17,278 nt of DNA from Planctomycetota bacterium (GTDB lineage: Bacteria; Planctomycetota; Planctomycetia; Planctomycetales; Planctomycetaceae), in assembly GCA_003669575.1 (NCBI GenBank), contig QWOR01000202.1, positions 1 through 17,278 of the forward strand. Direction: 5' to 3'. Under the pieces are notes generated by a model. The model did no database searches. It had not been told where the DNA came from and saw only the letters and a program-made list of their open reading frames with translations. Shown piece by piece: positions 8,083-14,890 of the stretch (its first letter is position 1; every line of letters starts with the position of its first letter). Position numbers and translations under genes: made by a program.

Positions 8083-8907
8083 CTTCTGTAAGTCATTTTG
8101 ATCGCAATGTTTAGTGTACCTGCTCAGGTGGGGAGGAGCGGTTTTAGTGCTCGGATTCTTCCGTGATTTACGGAGGAATCGAGTCCCGAAGGAACCGCAT
8201 CGTGCCACTCAAAGCTTTGGGTGTTCCTTCGTACTGTCCGCATAAGCCCCCGGTTCAGGCCTTTGTCTGTATTGCAGGACATGATGGATATCTCGGCCCA
8301 CACGGATCCCAAGAGATCAAGAACGAATACACGCGTGTCTGACGGAGTGCCAGGTACGCAAGGAAAAGCAGGTCGCAGAAGCCGCGAGCCATAGGGTATA
8401 CCGTTGACCCTTCAATAGCTGATCGGAAGTGTTGCTGCGTTACCTGGAATTCGGAACGGGGTATTTTACTCGAAGGACGGAGAACCTACGCCGTGATCGG
8501 GGAGAGGTGAGACGACCTGCTTCTTTGAAGAACTCCTTCACAATCTGCCGCGAGATGTGTGTGATGCCGATCTGGCGAAGCTCCGCTCAACGTGACGGGA
8601 GGTGGTACTCCACAAGCGTGCTTGTCCACAGCGATGTTCCCGATTTCGGAAGCAAATGCGTGTGTTGCGAAGACTTTTCAAAATGAAGGGTGGTAGTTAG
8701 GATGCGGCAAGTTGAACGATTCGATGAACTCGACAACTTTGTTTGCTGACCGGACATCCGGAGGCGTGGTTCCTCTCAGTTATGGTTCCGGAACTCCACG
8801 AGTCACAGTTTACATGTGATCGATGAGAGGGGCGGCTAGCCATATTTCGCTCGGTACTGCCGAGTCAGGGGCGATGTACTTATCGTCCCATAACTGAAAA
8901 ACTGGCC
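8083..8907. other. Gene-poor region between tRNA-Arg and the encapsulin operon
   Basis: About 825 bases hold no intact gene I can support. Short open frames on both strands have no recognisable products. Visible elements are a possible decayed transposase fragment (8443-8586, minus), a small hairpin (CTCGG, TACTG, CCGAG; 8850-8864), and a 10-base inverted pair TCAGTTATGG (8776-8785) and CCATAACTGA (8888-8897) flanking the 110 bases before the first shell gene. The operon promoter must lie here; I see no boxes strong enough to annotate. Confidence 0.5.
8443..8586 (-). pseudogene. Possible relic of an integrase-core (rve) transposase
   Basis: A 48-codon minus-strand frame bounded by stops on both sides reads AELRQIGITHISRQ, then IVKEFFKEAGRLTSPRS. 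This resembles the helix-turn-helix region just before the catalytic domain in IS3/IS481-like transposases (pattern GELxxLGIxISRxTVxxILKxxG). Neither the flanking frames nor the rest of the gap shows a DDE catalytic core, so if real it is a degraded fragment. The resemblance is by eye over about 30 residues and could be chance. Confidence 0.3.
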
Positions 8908-10368
8908 ATGTCTGACAGCCTGCTACAACGTAGTGTGACGACATCCGTCGCCAGAAACCTGGCCCACACGACGAAGACATCACCCAAGATGATGTCAATC
9001 ACCCCGAGGTGGCTGCTGAGTCTGCTGCCGTGGGTGCAAGTTGAGGGTGGCACATATCGTGTGAATCGTACGAAGGTTGAACTCTCCAAGGCTCAGCGTA
9101 TCGCTGTCGAGCTGACTGAAGGCGGCGCAGCAAAGATCCCGTCGCAGGCACTGCGTAGTGTGCCGTTGTTTTACCACGTTCCCGAAGCTGTGTTGACCCG
9201 TATGGTTGACCACCTGACAACGGAAGTGGTTTCGCTCGGTAACAAGTTGATCGTGGAAGGCCAGGACCGCAGCAAGTTCTTCATTATTGCTCAGGGGCAA
9301 GTCGAGGTCCTGAGCAGCGGTGTGCATGGCAGCGATCTGCGAATCGCGCTGCTGACGGAAGGGGAGTTCTTTGGTGAACTTGATCTGGTGTCGGATAAAC
9401 CCTCTGAAATCACGGTGCGGACAACGACTCCCTGCGTCCTGTTGACGCTCTCTCGCAAGGACCTCGATGCCGTTCTGGCCGAGGTGCCGAACCTCGAGGG
9501 GGATTTCCGCAAGGCAATCGATGACCATCAGGAGCGGGCCTCGATGGTCAACCGCTATGGCGAGCGGAATATCGATTTGTTCTCTGGGTTTGCAGAGAAC
9601 GTCGAGATCCCTGAGACGTTCGTCGATTACTCCGCAAGTCCACGAGAGTACTCGTTGCAAGCTGTGCAGACTGCCGTGCGGGTCAATACCCGCGTGTCGG
9701 ATCTGTACAACGGCCCGTTCGATCAGCTTGAAGAGCAGATGCGGCTGACGATTGAGGGGATCAAGGAACGGCAGGAATGGGAACTGATCAATAATCAGCG
9801 GTTCGGCCTGCTGCATTCGGTCGATCCGGCAATGCGAATCAGCTCTCGATATGGAGCGCCGACGCCGGATGATCTGGATCAACTCCTGTCGCTGGTGTGG
9901 AAGAAGCCCGCGTTCTTTCTCGCCCATCCGAAAGCGATCGCAGCCTTCGAACGTGAGTGTTCGTGGCGGGGCGTTCCTCCACCGACAATCGACCTGTTCG
10001 GCTTTCCCGTCCTGACGTGGCGCGGGGTACCGCTCGTGCCATGCGACAAACTCGAAGTCACCAGTCGGTTCCAGTCGAACCAGTGGCTGGGGACGACGAA
10101 CATCCTGCTACTCCGAGTCGGCGAAGCGGACCAGGGCGTCGTGGGGCTGCATCAGGCGGGAATCCCGGGAGAGATCCAGCCGAGTCTGTCCGCGCGACTG
10201 ATGGGACTGGACAGCCTCGGCGTCGCGTCTTACCTGCTGACACTCTATTTCTCGTGTGCCGTGTTGACCGACGATGCGATCGGTGTGCTGGAGAACGTCG
10301 AGGTCGGGTATTACCACGACTACAACGTTCGCGTATCGACCGGGTTTGATAACGGCCTGGGCATCTAG
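8908..10368 (+). CDS. Family 2B encapsulin shell protein 1 (HK97 fold with cNMP-binding-like domain)
   Basis: This 486-residue protein is predicted to assemble into an icosahedral protein nanocompartment. The N-terminal arm and first shell elements span about 1-75 (MSITPRWLLSLLPWVQVEGG at 29-48). A cyclic-nucleotide-binding-like beta-barrel domain is inserted at about 85-195 (SVPLFYHVPEAVL at the start, LIVEGQDRSKFFIIAQGQVEVL, then GEFFGELDL at 152-160). The HK97-like shell resumes at about 215-475, including ERNIDLFSGFAENVEIPETF and GLHQAGIPGEI, the SrpI-type pattern. There is no helix-turn-helix, so it is not a CRP-type regulator. In the phosphate-binding cassette the position of the conserved Arg is Ser166 (KPSEITVR), arguing against normal cAMP binding. 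The ATG at 8908 has no evident Shine-Dalgarno sequence but aligns exactly with the start of the second shell protein. It is the first gene of a three-gene operon with the desulfurase. Confidence 0.92.
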   Translation: MSDSLLQRSVTTSVARNLAHTTKTSPKMMSITPRWLLSLLPWVQVEGGTYRVNRTKVELSKAQRIAVELTEGGAAKIPSQALRSVPLFYHVPEAVLTRMVDHLTTEVVSLGNKLIVEGQDRSKFFIIAQGQVEVLSSGVHGSDLRIALLTEGEFFGELDLVSDKPSEITVRTTTPCVLLTLSRKDLDAVLAEVPNLEGDFRKAIDDHQERASMVNRYGERNIDLFSGFAENVEIPETFVDYSASPREYSLQAVQTAVRVNTRVSDLYNGPFDQLEEQMRLTIEGIKERQEWELINNQRFGLLHSVDPAMRISSRYGAPTPDDLDQLLSLVWKKPAFFLAHPKAIAAFERECSWRGVPPPTIDLFGFPVLTWRGVPLVPCDKLEVTSRFQSNQWLGTTNILLLRVGEADQGVVGLHQAGIPGEIQPSLSARLMGLDSLGVASYLLTLYFSCAVLTDDAIGVLENVEVGYYHDYNVRVSTGFDNGLGI

Positions 10369-10452
10369 TCTGTCTGGTCTCTCGCCGCGTGATCGCACCT
10401 TGAAGGCGATCGGCTACCTGAATTCATCATCCGACTCCATGGACGAGGTTCC

Positions 10453-10458
10453 AAAGGA
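10453..10458 (+). promoter_or_regulatory. Ribosome-binding site supporting the GTG start of shell gene 2
   Basis: AAAGGA lies 6 bases before the GTG at 10465. This fixes the non-ATG start, which also gives exact alignment (MSDNLLQRSVTT against MSDSLLQRSVTT) with shell protein 1. Shell gene 1 has no comparable site. Confidence 0.7.
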
Positions 10459-10464
10459 TCTAAA

Positions 10465-11904
10465 GTGAGTGACAACCTTCTACAGCGCAGTGTGACGACG
10501 TCGACCGCCCGGAATCTGGCGAACACCACGAAGACATCACCGAAGATGATGTCGATCACCCCGCGTTGGCTGCTGAGCCTGATGCCGTGGGTGCAGGTGG
10601 ATGGAGGGACATACCGGGTCAATCGGACCAAAGTGGAACTCTCCAAGGCCGAGCGGATCCCGATCGATGTGCGCGATGGTGCTTATTCGTTTGCTCCTGA
10701 AGCAGTGCGGAGCGTCCCACTGTTCTCGAAGCTGCCGGAAGCGATCATCACTCGGATGGCGACCGGCTTTAAGCAGGAGGTGGTCTCGCTCGGAAACAAG
10801 CTGATCGTGGAAGGTCAGGACCGCAGCAAGTTCTTCGTGATTGCTCAGGGCCAGGTCGAAGTCCTCAGCAAGGGCGCCCACGGCAGCGATCTGCGTATGG
10901 CTCTGTTGACGGAGGGCGAGTTCTTCGGCGAGACCGAGCTTGTTTCGGAGAAGCCATCAGACATCACCGTGCGGACGATTACGCCGTGCGTGTTGTTGAC
11001 TCTCTCGCGGAAGGATCTCGATGCGATTCTGTCCGGTGTTCAGGGCCAGGGCAACGAGTTCAAAAAGGCGATTGATGAGCACATCGAACTGCGTTCAACC
11101 GTCAACAAGTACGGCGAGCGTAACATCGATCTGGTGTCTGGATTCGCCGAGAACGTTGAGATTCCCGAGACGTTCGTCGACTACTCATCGAATCCGCGAG
11201 AGTACTCGCTGTCAGCTGTGCAGACGGTCGTGCGGGTCCATACCCGCGTGTCGGATCTGTATAACGGCCCATTCGATCAGCTCGAAGAGCAGATGCGGCT
11301 GACGATTGAAGGGATCAAGGAACGGCAGGAATGGGAGCTGATTAACAGCAACAAGTTCGGGCTGATCCACTCGGTCGACCCGGCAATGCGGATCAGCACC
11401 AGATACGGGGCTCCGACTCCGGACGATCTGGATGAACTGCTCGCTCTGGTGTGGAAGAAGCCCGCGTTTTTCCTGGCTCATCCCAAGGCGATCGCCGCGT
11501 TTGAACGTGAGTGTACCTGGCGTGGCGTGCCGCCCGTTACGACAAACATCTTTGGCTTCCCGGTCATTACCTGGCGTGGTGTGCCGCTGATTCCCTGCGA
11601 CAAGCTGGAAATCAAGAACCGCTACCAGTCGAACCAGTGGTACGGCACGACCAGCATCCTGCTGATGCGTGTCGGCGAAGCAGACCAGGGGGTTGTCGGT
11701 CTGCACCAGGCAGGTATCCCCGGCGAGATCAGCCCAAGCTTGTCGGCTCGTTTGATGGGACTCGACAGTCTCGGCGTGACGTCATACCTGTTGACGCTGT
11801 ACTTCTCCTGTGCAGTGCTGACCGATGATGCGCTGGGTGTCCTGGAGAATGTGGAAGTCGGCTACTACCACGACTACGACCACCGCCCCACCAAGATTAA
11901 GTAG
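10465..11904 (+). CDS. Family 2B encapsulin shell protein 2 (HK97 fold with cNMP-binding-like domain)
   Basis: This 479-residue paralogue of the preceding protein starts at a GTG, 96 bases after its stop. By hand alignment the C-terminal shell region (about 215-470) differs at about 32 of 258 positions and the first 63 residues at 6. The stretch from about 64 to 105, leading into the cNMP-like domain, is much more divergent. The tails also differ: this one ends HRPTKIK, the other VRVSTGFDNGLGI. The cNMP-like domain (about 84-194) has LIVEGQDRSKFFVIAQGQVEVL and GEFFGETELV. The cassette Arg is again replaced by Ser (KPSDITVR). The two proteins probably co-assemble in one shell, or form two shell types with different proportions. 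The gene is a tandem duplication that has diverged, not a recent copy. Confidence 0.92.
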   Translation: MSDNLLQRSVTTSTARNLANTTKTSPKMMSITPRWLLSLMPWVQVDGGTYRVNRTKVELSKAERIPIDVRDGAYSFAPEAVRSVPLFSKLPEAIITRMATGFKQEVVSLGNKLIVEGQDRSKFFVIAQGQVEVLSKGAHGSDLRMALLTEGEFFGETELVSEKPSDITVRTITPCVLLTLSRKDLDAILSGVQGQGNEFKKAIDEHIELRSTVNKYGERNIDLVSGFAENVEIPETFVDYSSNPREYSLSAVQTVVRVHTRVSDLYNGPFDQLEEQMRLTIEGIKERQEWELINSNKFGLIHSVDPAMRISTRYGAPTPDDLDELLALVWKKPAFFLAHPKAIAAFERECTWRGVPPVTTNIFGFPVITWRGVPLIPCDKLEIKNRYQSNQWYGTTSILLMRVGEADQGVVGLHQAGIPGEISPSLSARLMGLDSLGVTSYLLTLYFSCAVLTDDALGVLENVEVGYYHDYDHRPTKIK

Positions 11905-11909
11905 GCGAC

Positions 11910-13754
11910 ATGTCAGAGAACATCACTCCGGATCTGATCGCGAGAATCGCGTCTCGGCTCTATAACGAAGTGCCGCAGGGTGGCGATCTGCCCGCACAGC
12001 CGACGCTGCCGGGGGCAGGGGCACATACCTCCGGTATCCCTTCGGCGTTACCCACGGCCTATGCACCTCAGCCTTATGGGGCTGCGTTGCCTGGAGTGTC
12101 TACTGCCGATGTGTTGCCTGTGACAGTGGCCTCGCCGACATCAATCCCTGGGCAGGCTCGCAGCTTGCCGCTGTCGCCGGGGGCTTCGTCTCCGTACTCA
12201 GCACTACCGGGTTTTCTCACGGCTCAGCCAACTCCGTCTGCATTCGGCGGACATGCTCCGCATGGTGCAGGTTACGCATTGCCAGGGCTGGGGGCGTCGC
12301 AGCCTGTTCCGGCTCAGCTTCAGCCAGCCACTTTTGGTGGATACGGATCACAGGCCTCCCCTCAGGCGGCGCCTGCGAGTGCGTCAGCGGGTGGGGTGAA
12401 TCTCGATGGCTTGCGGAACTTCGTGCGGCGGGTTCGCTCATCGAACACAACCGGAGGTGAAGGTTACCGGGACTCTGTCGGTCCCGTGTTCGCTCGTCCT
12501 CTGAATGCGTCGACGGTCGCTCCAACCCATGGGGCAAGGCCGTTCGATGTGAATGCGATCCGAGCCGATTTTCCGATCCTGCGCCAGATGGTCCACGGTC
12601 GACCGCTCGCCTGGTTTGATAACGCCGCAACGACGCAAAAGCCCCAATGCGTGATCGATGCGATCTCGCATTTCTATGAAAACGATAACTCGAACATTCA
12701 CCGTGCGGCCCACACGCTGGCAGCTCGGGCAACGGACGCATATGAGGGGGCACGCGAGAAGGTCCGGGCGTTCCTGAATGCCTCTTCGGTCAAGGAGATC
12801 GTTTTCGTTCGTGGCACGACCGAGGGAATTAACCTCATCGCCAAAACATTCGGCGAGAAGTTCCTCCAACCGGGCGATGAGATCGTTCTGTCGATGCTGG
12901 AGCATCATGCCCAGATCGTGCCGTGGCAGATGATTGCCAGGAAGCACGGTGCAGTGCTGCGAGTGATTCCCGTGAATGACAACGGCGAGATCATTCTTGA
13001 GGAGTACCAGCGGCTGCTGGGGCCGCGCACCAAGGTGGTCGCACTGGCTCATGCCAACAACAGCCTCGGGACGATCCTGCCAGTGGAGGAGATGACTCAC
13101 GCCGCCAAGCGGTATGGGGCTCGCGTGATTATCGACGGGGCCCAGTCGGTCGCTCACATTCCGGTCGATGTGCAGCGGCTTGGCGCGGACTTTTACGTCT
13201 TCTCTGGTCACAAGATTTTCGGACCCACCGGAATTGGTGCGGTCTTCATTAAGGAAGAGTTGCACGACCTGCTTCCCCCGTGGCAGGGCGGCGGGAATAT
13301 GATCCGCAACGTGACGTTTGAAGAGACGAGCTTCAGCGATGCTCCCGCCAAGTTTGAAGCGGGGACTCCCAATATCGCCGATGCTGTCGGGCTGGGAGCA
13401 GCACTCGATTACGTGAGCGAGCTGGGGTTACAAAACATTGCGGCCTATGAACATGGTTTGCTGATGTATGCGACGGAGCATCTGTCACGCATCAATGGTC
13501 TGCGAATTATTGGGACTGCTCGCGAGAAAGTCGGTGTGGTGTCGTTCGTGCTGCCGAACCGTCGGACCGAGGAGGTTGGCAAGCTGCTGGATCAGGAAGG
13601 CATTGCCGTCCGGGCCGGACATCATTGTGCTCAACCCTCGCTCCGCCGCTTTGGCGTGGAATCGACGGTCCGCCCGTCTTTGAGCATCTATAACACCTGT
13701 GAAGAAATCGACCGGCTGGTGAGCGCGGTGAAGCGAATTCAGAAGATGCCCTAA
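11910..13754 (+). CDS. SufS-type cysteine desulfurase with long disordered N-terminal cargo-loading extension
   Basis: The 614-residue PLP enzyme should convert L-cysteine to L-alanine and enzyme-bound persulfide. The catalytic part (about 211-614) has the normal size for a group II (SufS/CsdA) desulfurase. Visible elements are DNAATTQKP (237-245), EHHAQIVPW (331-339), IIDGAQS (407-413), the PLP lysine Lys435 in FSGHKIFGPTG, and the persulfide cysteine Cys573 in RAGHHCAQPS. The first 210 residues are unlike SufS: low complexity, rich in Pro, Ala, Gly and Ser, with LPG at 33-35, 60-62, 99-101 and 124-126. Short predicted helices sit at 6-20 (TPDLIARIASRLYNE) and 163-176 (VNLDGLRNFVRRVR). Such extensions target desulfurase cargo into family 2 encapsulins. 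The ATG is 5 bases after the second shell stop, so translation is probably coupled. No SufE, SufU or other Fe-S assembly gene is adjacent. Confidence 0.95.
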   Translation: MSENITPDLIARIASRLYNEVPQGGDLPAQPTLPGAGAHTSGIPSALPTAYAPQPYGAALPGVSTADVLPVTVASPTSIPGQARSLPLSPGASSPYSALPGFLTAQPTPSAFGGHAPHGAGYALPGLGASQPVPAQLQPATFGGYGSQASPQAAPASASAGGVNLDGLRNFVRRVRSSNTTGGEGYRDSVGPVFARPLNASTVAPTHGARPFDVNAIRADFPILRQMVHGRPLAWFDNAATTQKPQCVIDAISHFYENDNSNIHRAAHTLAARATDAYEGAREKVRAFLNASSVKEIVFVRGTTEGINLIAKTFGEKFLQPGDEIVLSMLEHHAQIVPWQMIARKHGAVLRVIPVNDNGEIILEEYQRLLGPRTKVVALAHANNSLGTILPVEEMTHAAKRYGARVIIDGAQSVAHIPVDVQRLGADFYVFSGHKIFGPTGIGAVFIKEELHDLLPPWQGGGNMIRNVTFEETSFSDAPAKFEAGTPNIADAVGLGAALDYVSELGLQNIAAYEHGLLMYATEHLSRINGLRIIGTAREKVGVVSFVLPNRRTEEVGKLLDQEGIAVRAGHHCAQPSLRRFGVESTVRPSLSIYNTCEEIDRLVSAVKRIQKMP

Positions 13755-13950
13755 GTGGTTGCCAGGAAGATGTTTCACCCTAAGTGTCTAGAGCGTCTGA
13801 CGCGAGATGCTGATGACTGTCGTTGGGCAGAGATCTGTCCTCAGCCGATCTCATTCCCAGGCTGACCCTGAGCCACGTAGCGTAGTCCCTCGAGACCCCA
13901 CGCCGGCCTTTACCCCCTGGAAAACGCCACCGTTTCGATCGGGCTTACCA

Positions 13951-14292
13951 TCAGCGGGGGGACAGGCCGATGTATGTGCCATCGACATTTTTTAAGCCCC
14001 ACCTGACGATGGATTTCAGGATCGGGCGGAGTGTCTCGCCTTTTTTTGTCAGGCGGTAGGCATCGCGGCCCGGCACGATGTCCGAGGGGTACTTTTCGAC
14101 GAGCCCGGCATCGACCAGCTTGACCAATCGATCAGCCAGAATGTTGGTTGCGATTCCTTCAGGGCTTTCCAGGAATTCCTTGTAGTGCGACCGCCCCAGG
14201 ACCATGTCGCGGATCACCAACAGCGTCCACTTGTCGCCGATGATGTCGAGCGTACAGGCGATCGGGCAGGGTGAACGGCGCCGGTTAGACAT
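13951..14292 (-). CDS. HxlR/DUF24-family winged-helix transcriptional regulator
   Basis: The 113-residue protein has the full HxlR pattern: CTLDIIGDKWTLLVIRDMVLGRSHYKEF, then GIATNILADRLVKLVDAGLVEKYPS and the wing and C-terminal helix YRLTKKGETLRPILKSIVRWG. Two cysteines (Cys9 and Cys13) lie just before the first helix. The first matches the redox- or electrophile-sensing cysteine of relatives such as YodB, HypR and QorR, so thiol chemistry is a plausible signal. An AGGA sequence about 7-8 bases before the ATG supports the start. The gene is divergent from the cupin gene, and two palindromes in the 126-base gap are the likely binding sites, so it probably represses its neighbours and perhaps itself. 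Confidence 0.93.
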   Translation of the reverse strand: MSNRRRSPCPIACTLDIIGDKWTLLVIRDMVLGRSHYKEFLESPEGIATNILADRLVKLVDAGLVEKYPSDIVPGRDAYRLTKKGETLRPILKSIVRWGLKNVDGTYIGLSPR

Positions 14293-14332
14293 CGGGGGTT
14301 CCTGAAATTGTCAGAGACTGTGCAAATCAGCA

Positions 14333-14360
14333 TTGACTCTATGCATGACACTTGCATAAT
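14333..14360 (+). promoter_or_regulatory. Sigma70-type promoter of the cupin / iron-sulfur protein operon
   Basis: TTGACT (14333-14338), a 16-base spacer and CATAAT (14355-14360) are close to consensus and lie 58 bases before the cupin ATG. The -10 box falls inside the first palindromic operator, so a bound repressor would block it. Confidence 0.6.
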
Positions 14361-14366
14361 GCAAGT
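14350..14366. promoter_or_regulatory. Operator 1: 17-bp perfect palindrome, probable HxlR-family binding site
   Basis: ACTTGCAT A ATGCAAGT is perfectly symmetric about base 14358. It overlaps the -10 box of the cupin promoter and shares its half-site with operator 2 located 25 bases downstream. Confidence 0.72.
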
Positions 14367-14374
14367 TGTTTGTA

Positions 14375-14391
14375 ACTTGCAAAGTGCAAGT
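14375..14391. promoter_or_regulatory. Operator 2: 17-bp palindrome, probable HxlR-family binding site
   Basis: ACTTGCA AAG TGCAAGT repeats the half-site of operator 1 with 7-base arms and the same overall 17-base length. Centres are 25 bases apart, about two and a half helical turns, so two dimers could bind on partly opposite faces. Confidence 0.7.
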
Positions 14392-14418
14392 GAAGATGGT
14401 CTTCTCAGGAATCAAGCC

Positions 14419-14841
14419 ATGTCGAATGTTGTCAGCTACGAAGCCGGCCGATGGTCTGCCCTCGGCGATCATGTGTTTCAGGCTGGATCGCGCAAGGGGT
14501 CTGGAAAGGTCTTTCTGAGCGAGCGATTGCAAAGCACCGGGGCTGAGGTGTCGCTGAACCGGCTCGAGGCCGGACAGGGATACCCGTTCCTGCACCGACA
14601 CGAGACACACGAGGAGATCTACATTGTGGTCTCCGGCACCGGCGACTTCCTGGTGGACGGGCAACAGATTCCTCTGCGTGAAGGGTCGACTCTCCGAGTT
14701 GCTCCGAACGGCGCTCGCTCGATCCGGGCCTCCATGGGGGAACCGCTTTGCTTCCTGTGCATACAGGCTGTCGATGGCACGCTGAAGCAACGCACGGTCG
14801 CGGATGGTCGATTGGTCGAGGGTCCCGTCGAGTGGAAGTAG
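14419..14841 (+). CDS. Small cupin-domain protein
   Basis: The 140-residue protein is a single-domain cupin. Motif 1 is visible as GYPFLHRHETHEEIYIVVSG (54-73), with His59, His61 and Glu65/66 as likely metal ligands. Motif 2 reads GSTLRVAPNGARSIRA (89-104), but the expected His after PxG is not present (Ser101), so the metal site may have three protein ligands or a changed role. The frame opens earlier, at 14308, but the ATG at 14419 is preceded by AGGA with 8 bases spacing. The earlier start would run through the promoter and both operators, so I rejected it. The gene is the first of two under the repressor-controlled promoter and is followed after 49 bases by the iron-sulfur protein. Substrate unknown. 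Confidence 0.88.
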   Translation: MSNVVSYEAGRWSALGDHVFQAGSRKGSGKVFLSERLQSTGAEVSLNRLEAGQGYPFLHRHETHEEIYIVVSGTGDFLVDGQQIPLREGSTLRVAPNGARSIRASMGEPLCFLCIQAVDGTLKQRTVADGRLVEGPVEWK

Positions 14842-14890
14842 CGATGGAACTGGCCTGATGCACTCTCATGACCACGTCGAGGGACACCTC

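Noticed and set aside
8429..8686. Plus-strand 85-codon open frame in the gene-poor region
   Set aside because: No recognisable product, no ribosome-binding site and it overlaps the minus-strand transposase-like fragment; more likely decayed sequence.
8995..9927. Long minus-strand open frame (310 codons) across shell gene 1
   Set aside because: A shadow of the shell gene; its peptide shows no motif.
8908..11904. Two CRP-like transcription regulators or prophage capsid genes
   Set aside because: cNMP-like domains are present but no helix-turn-helix follows; the HK97-like part has no phage protease, portal or terminase neighbours. The desulfurase neighbour fits encapsulin.
12438..13265. Long minus-strand open frame (275 codons) across the desulfurase gene
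   Set aside because: It is the complement of a clearly coding, motif-rich desulfurase; the predicted peptide has no recognisable domain.
13755..13950. Terminator between the convergent desulfurase and HxlR genes
   Set aside because: Only very short inverted repeats (for example GCGTC-T-GACGC, loop too small) and no T tract on either strand.
14308..14418. Longer N-terminus for the cupin protein (start at 14308)
   Set aside because: It would translate the promoter and both operators; the ATG at 14419 has a good AGGA site.
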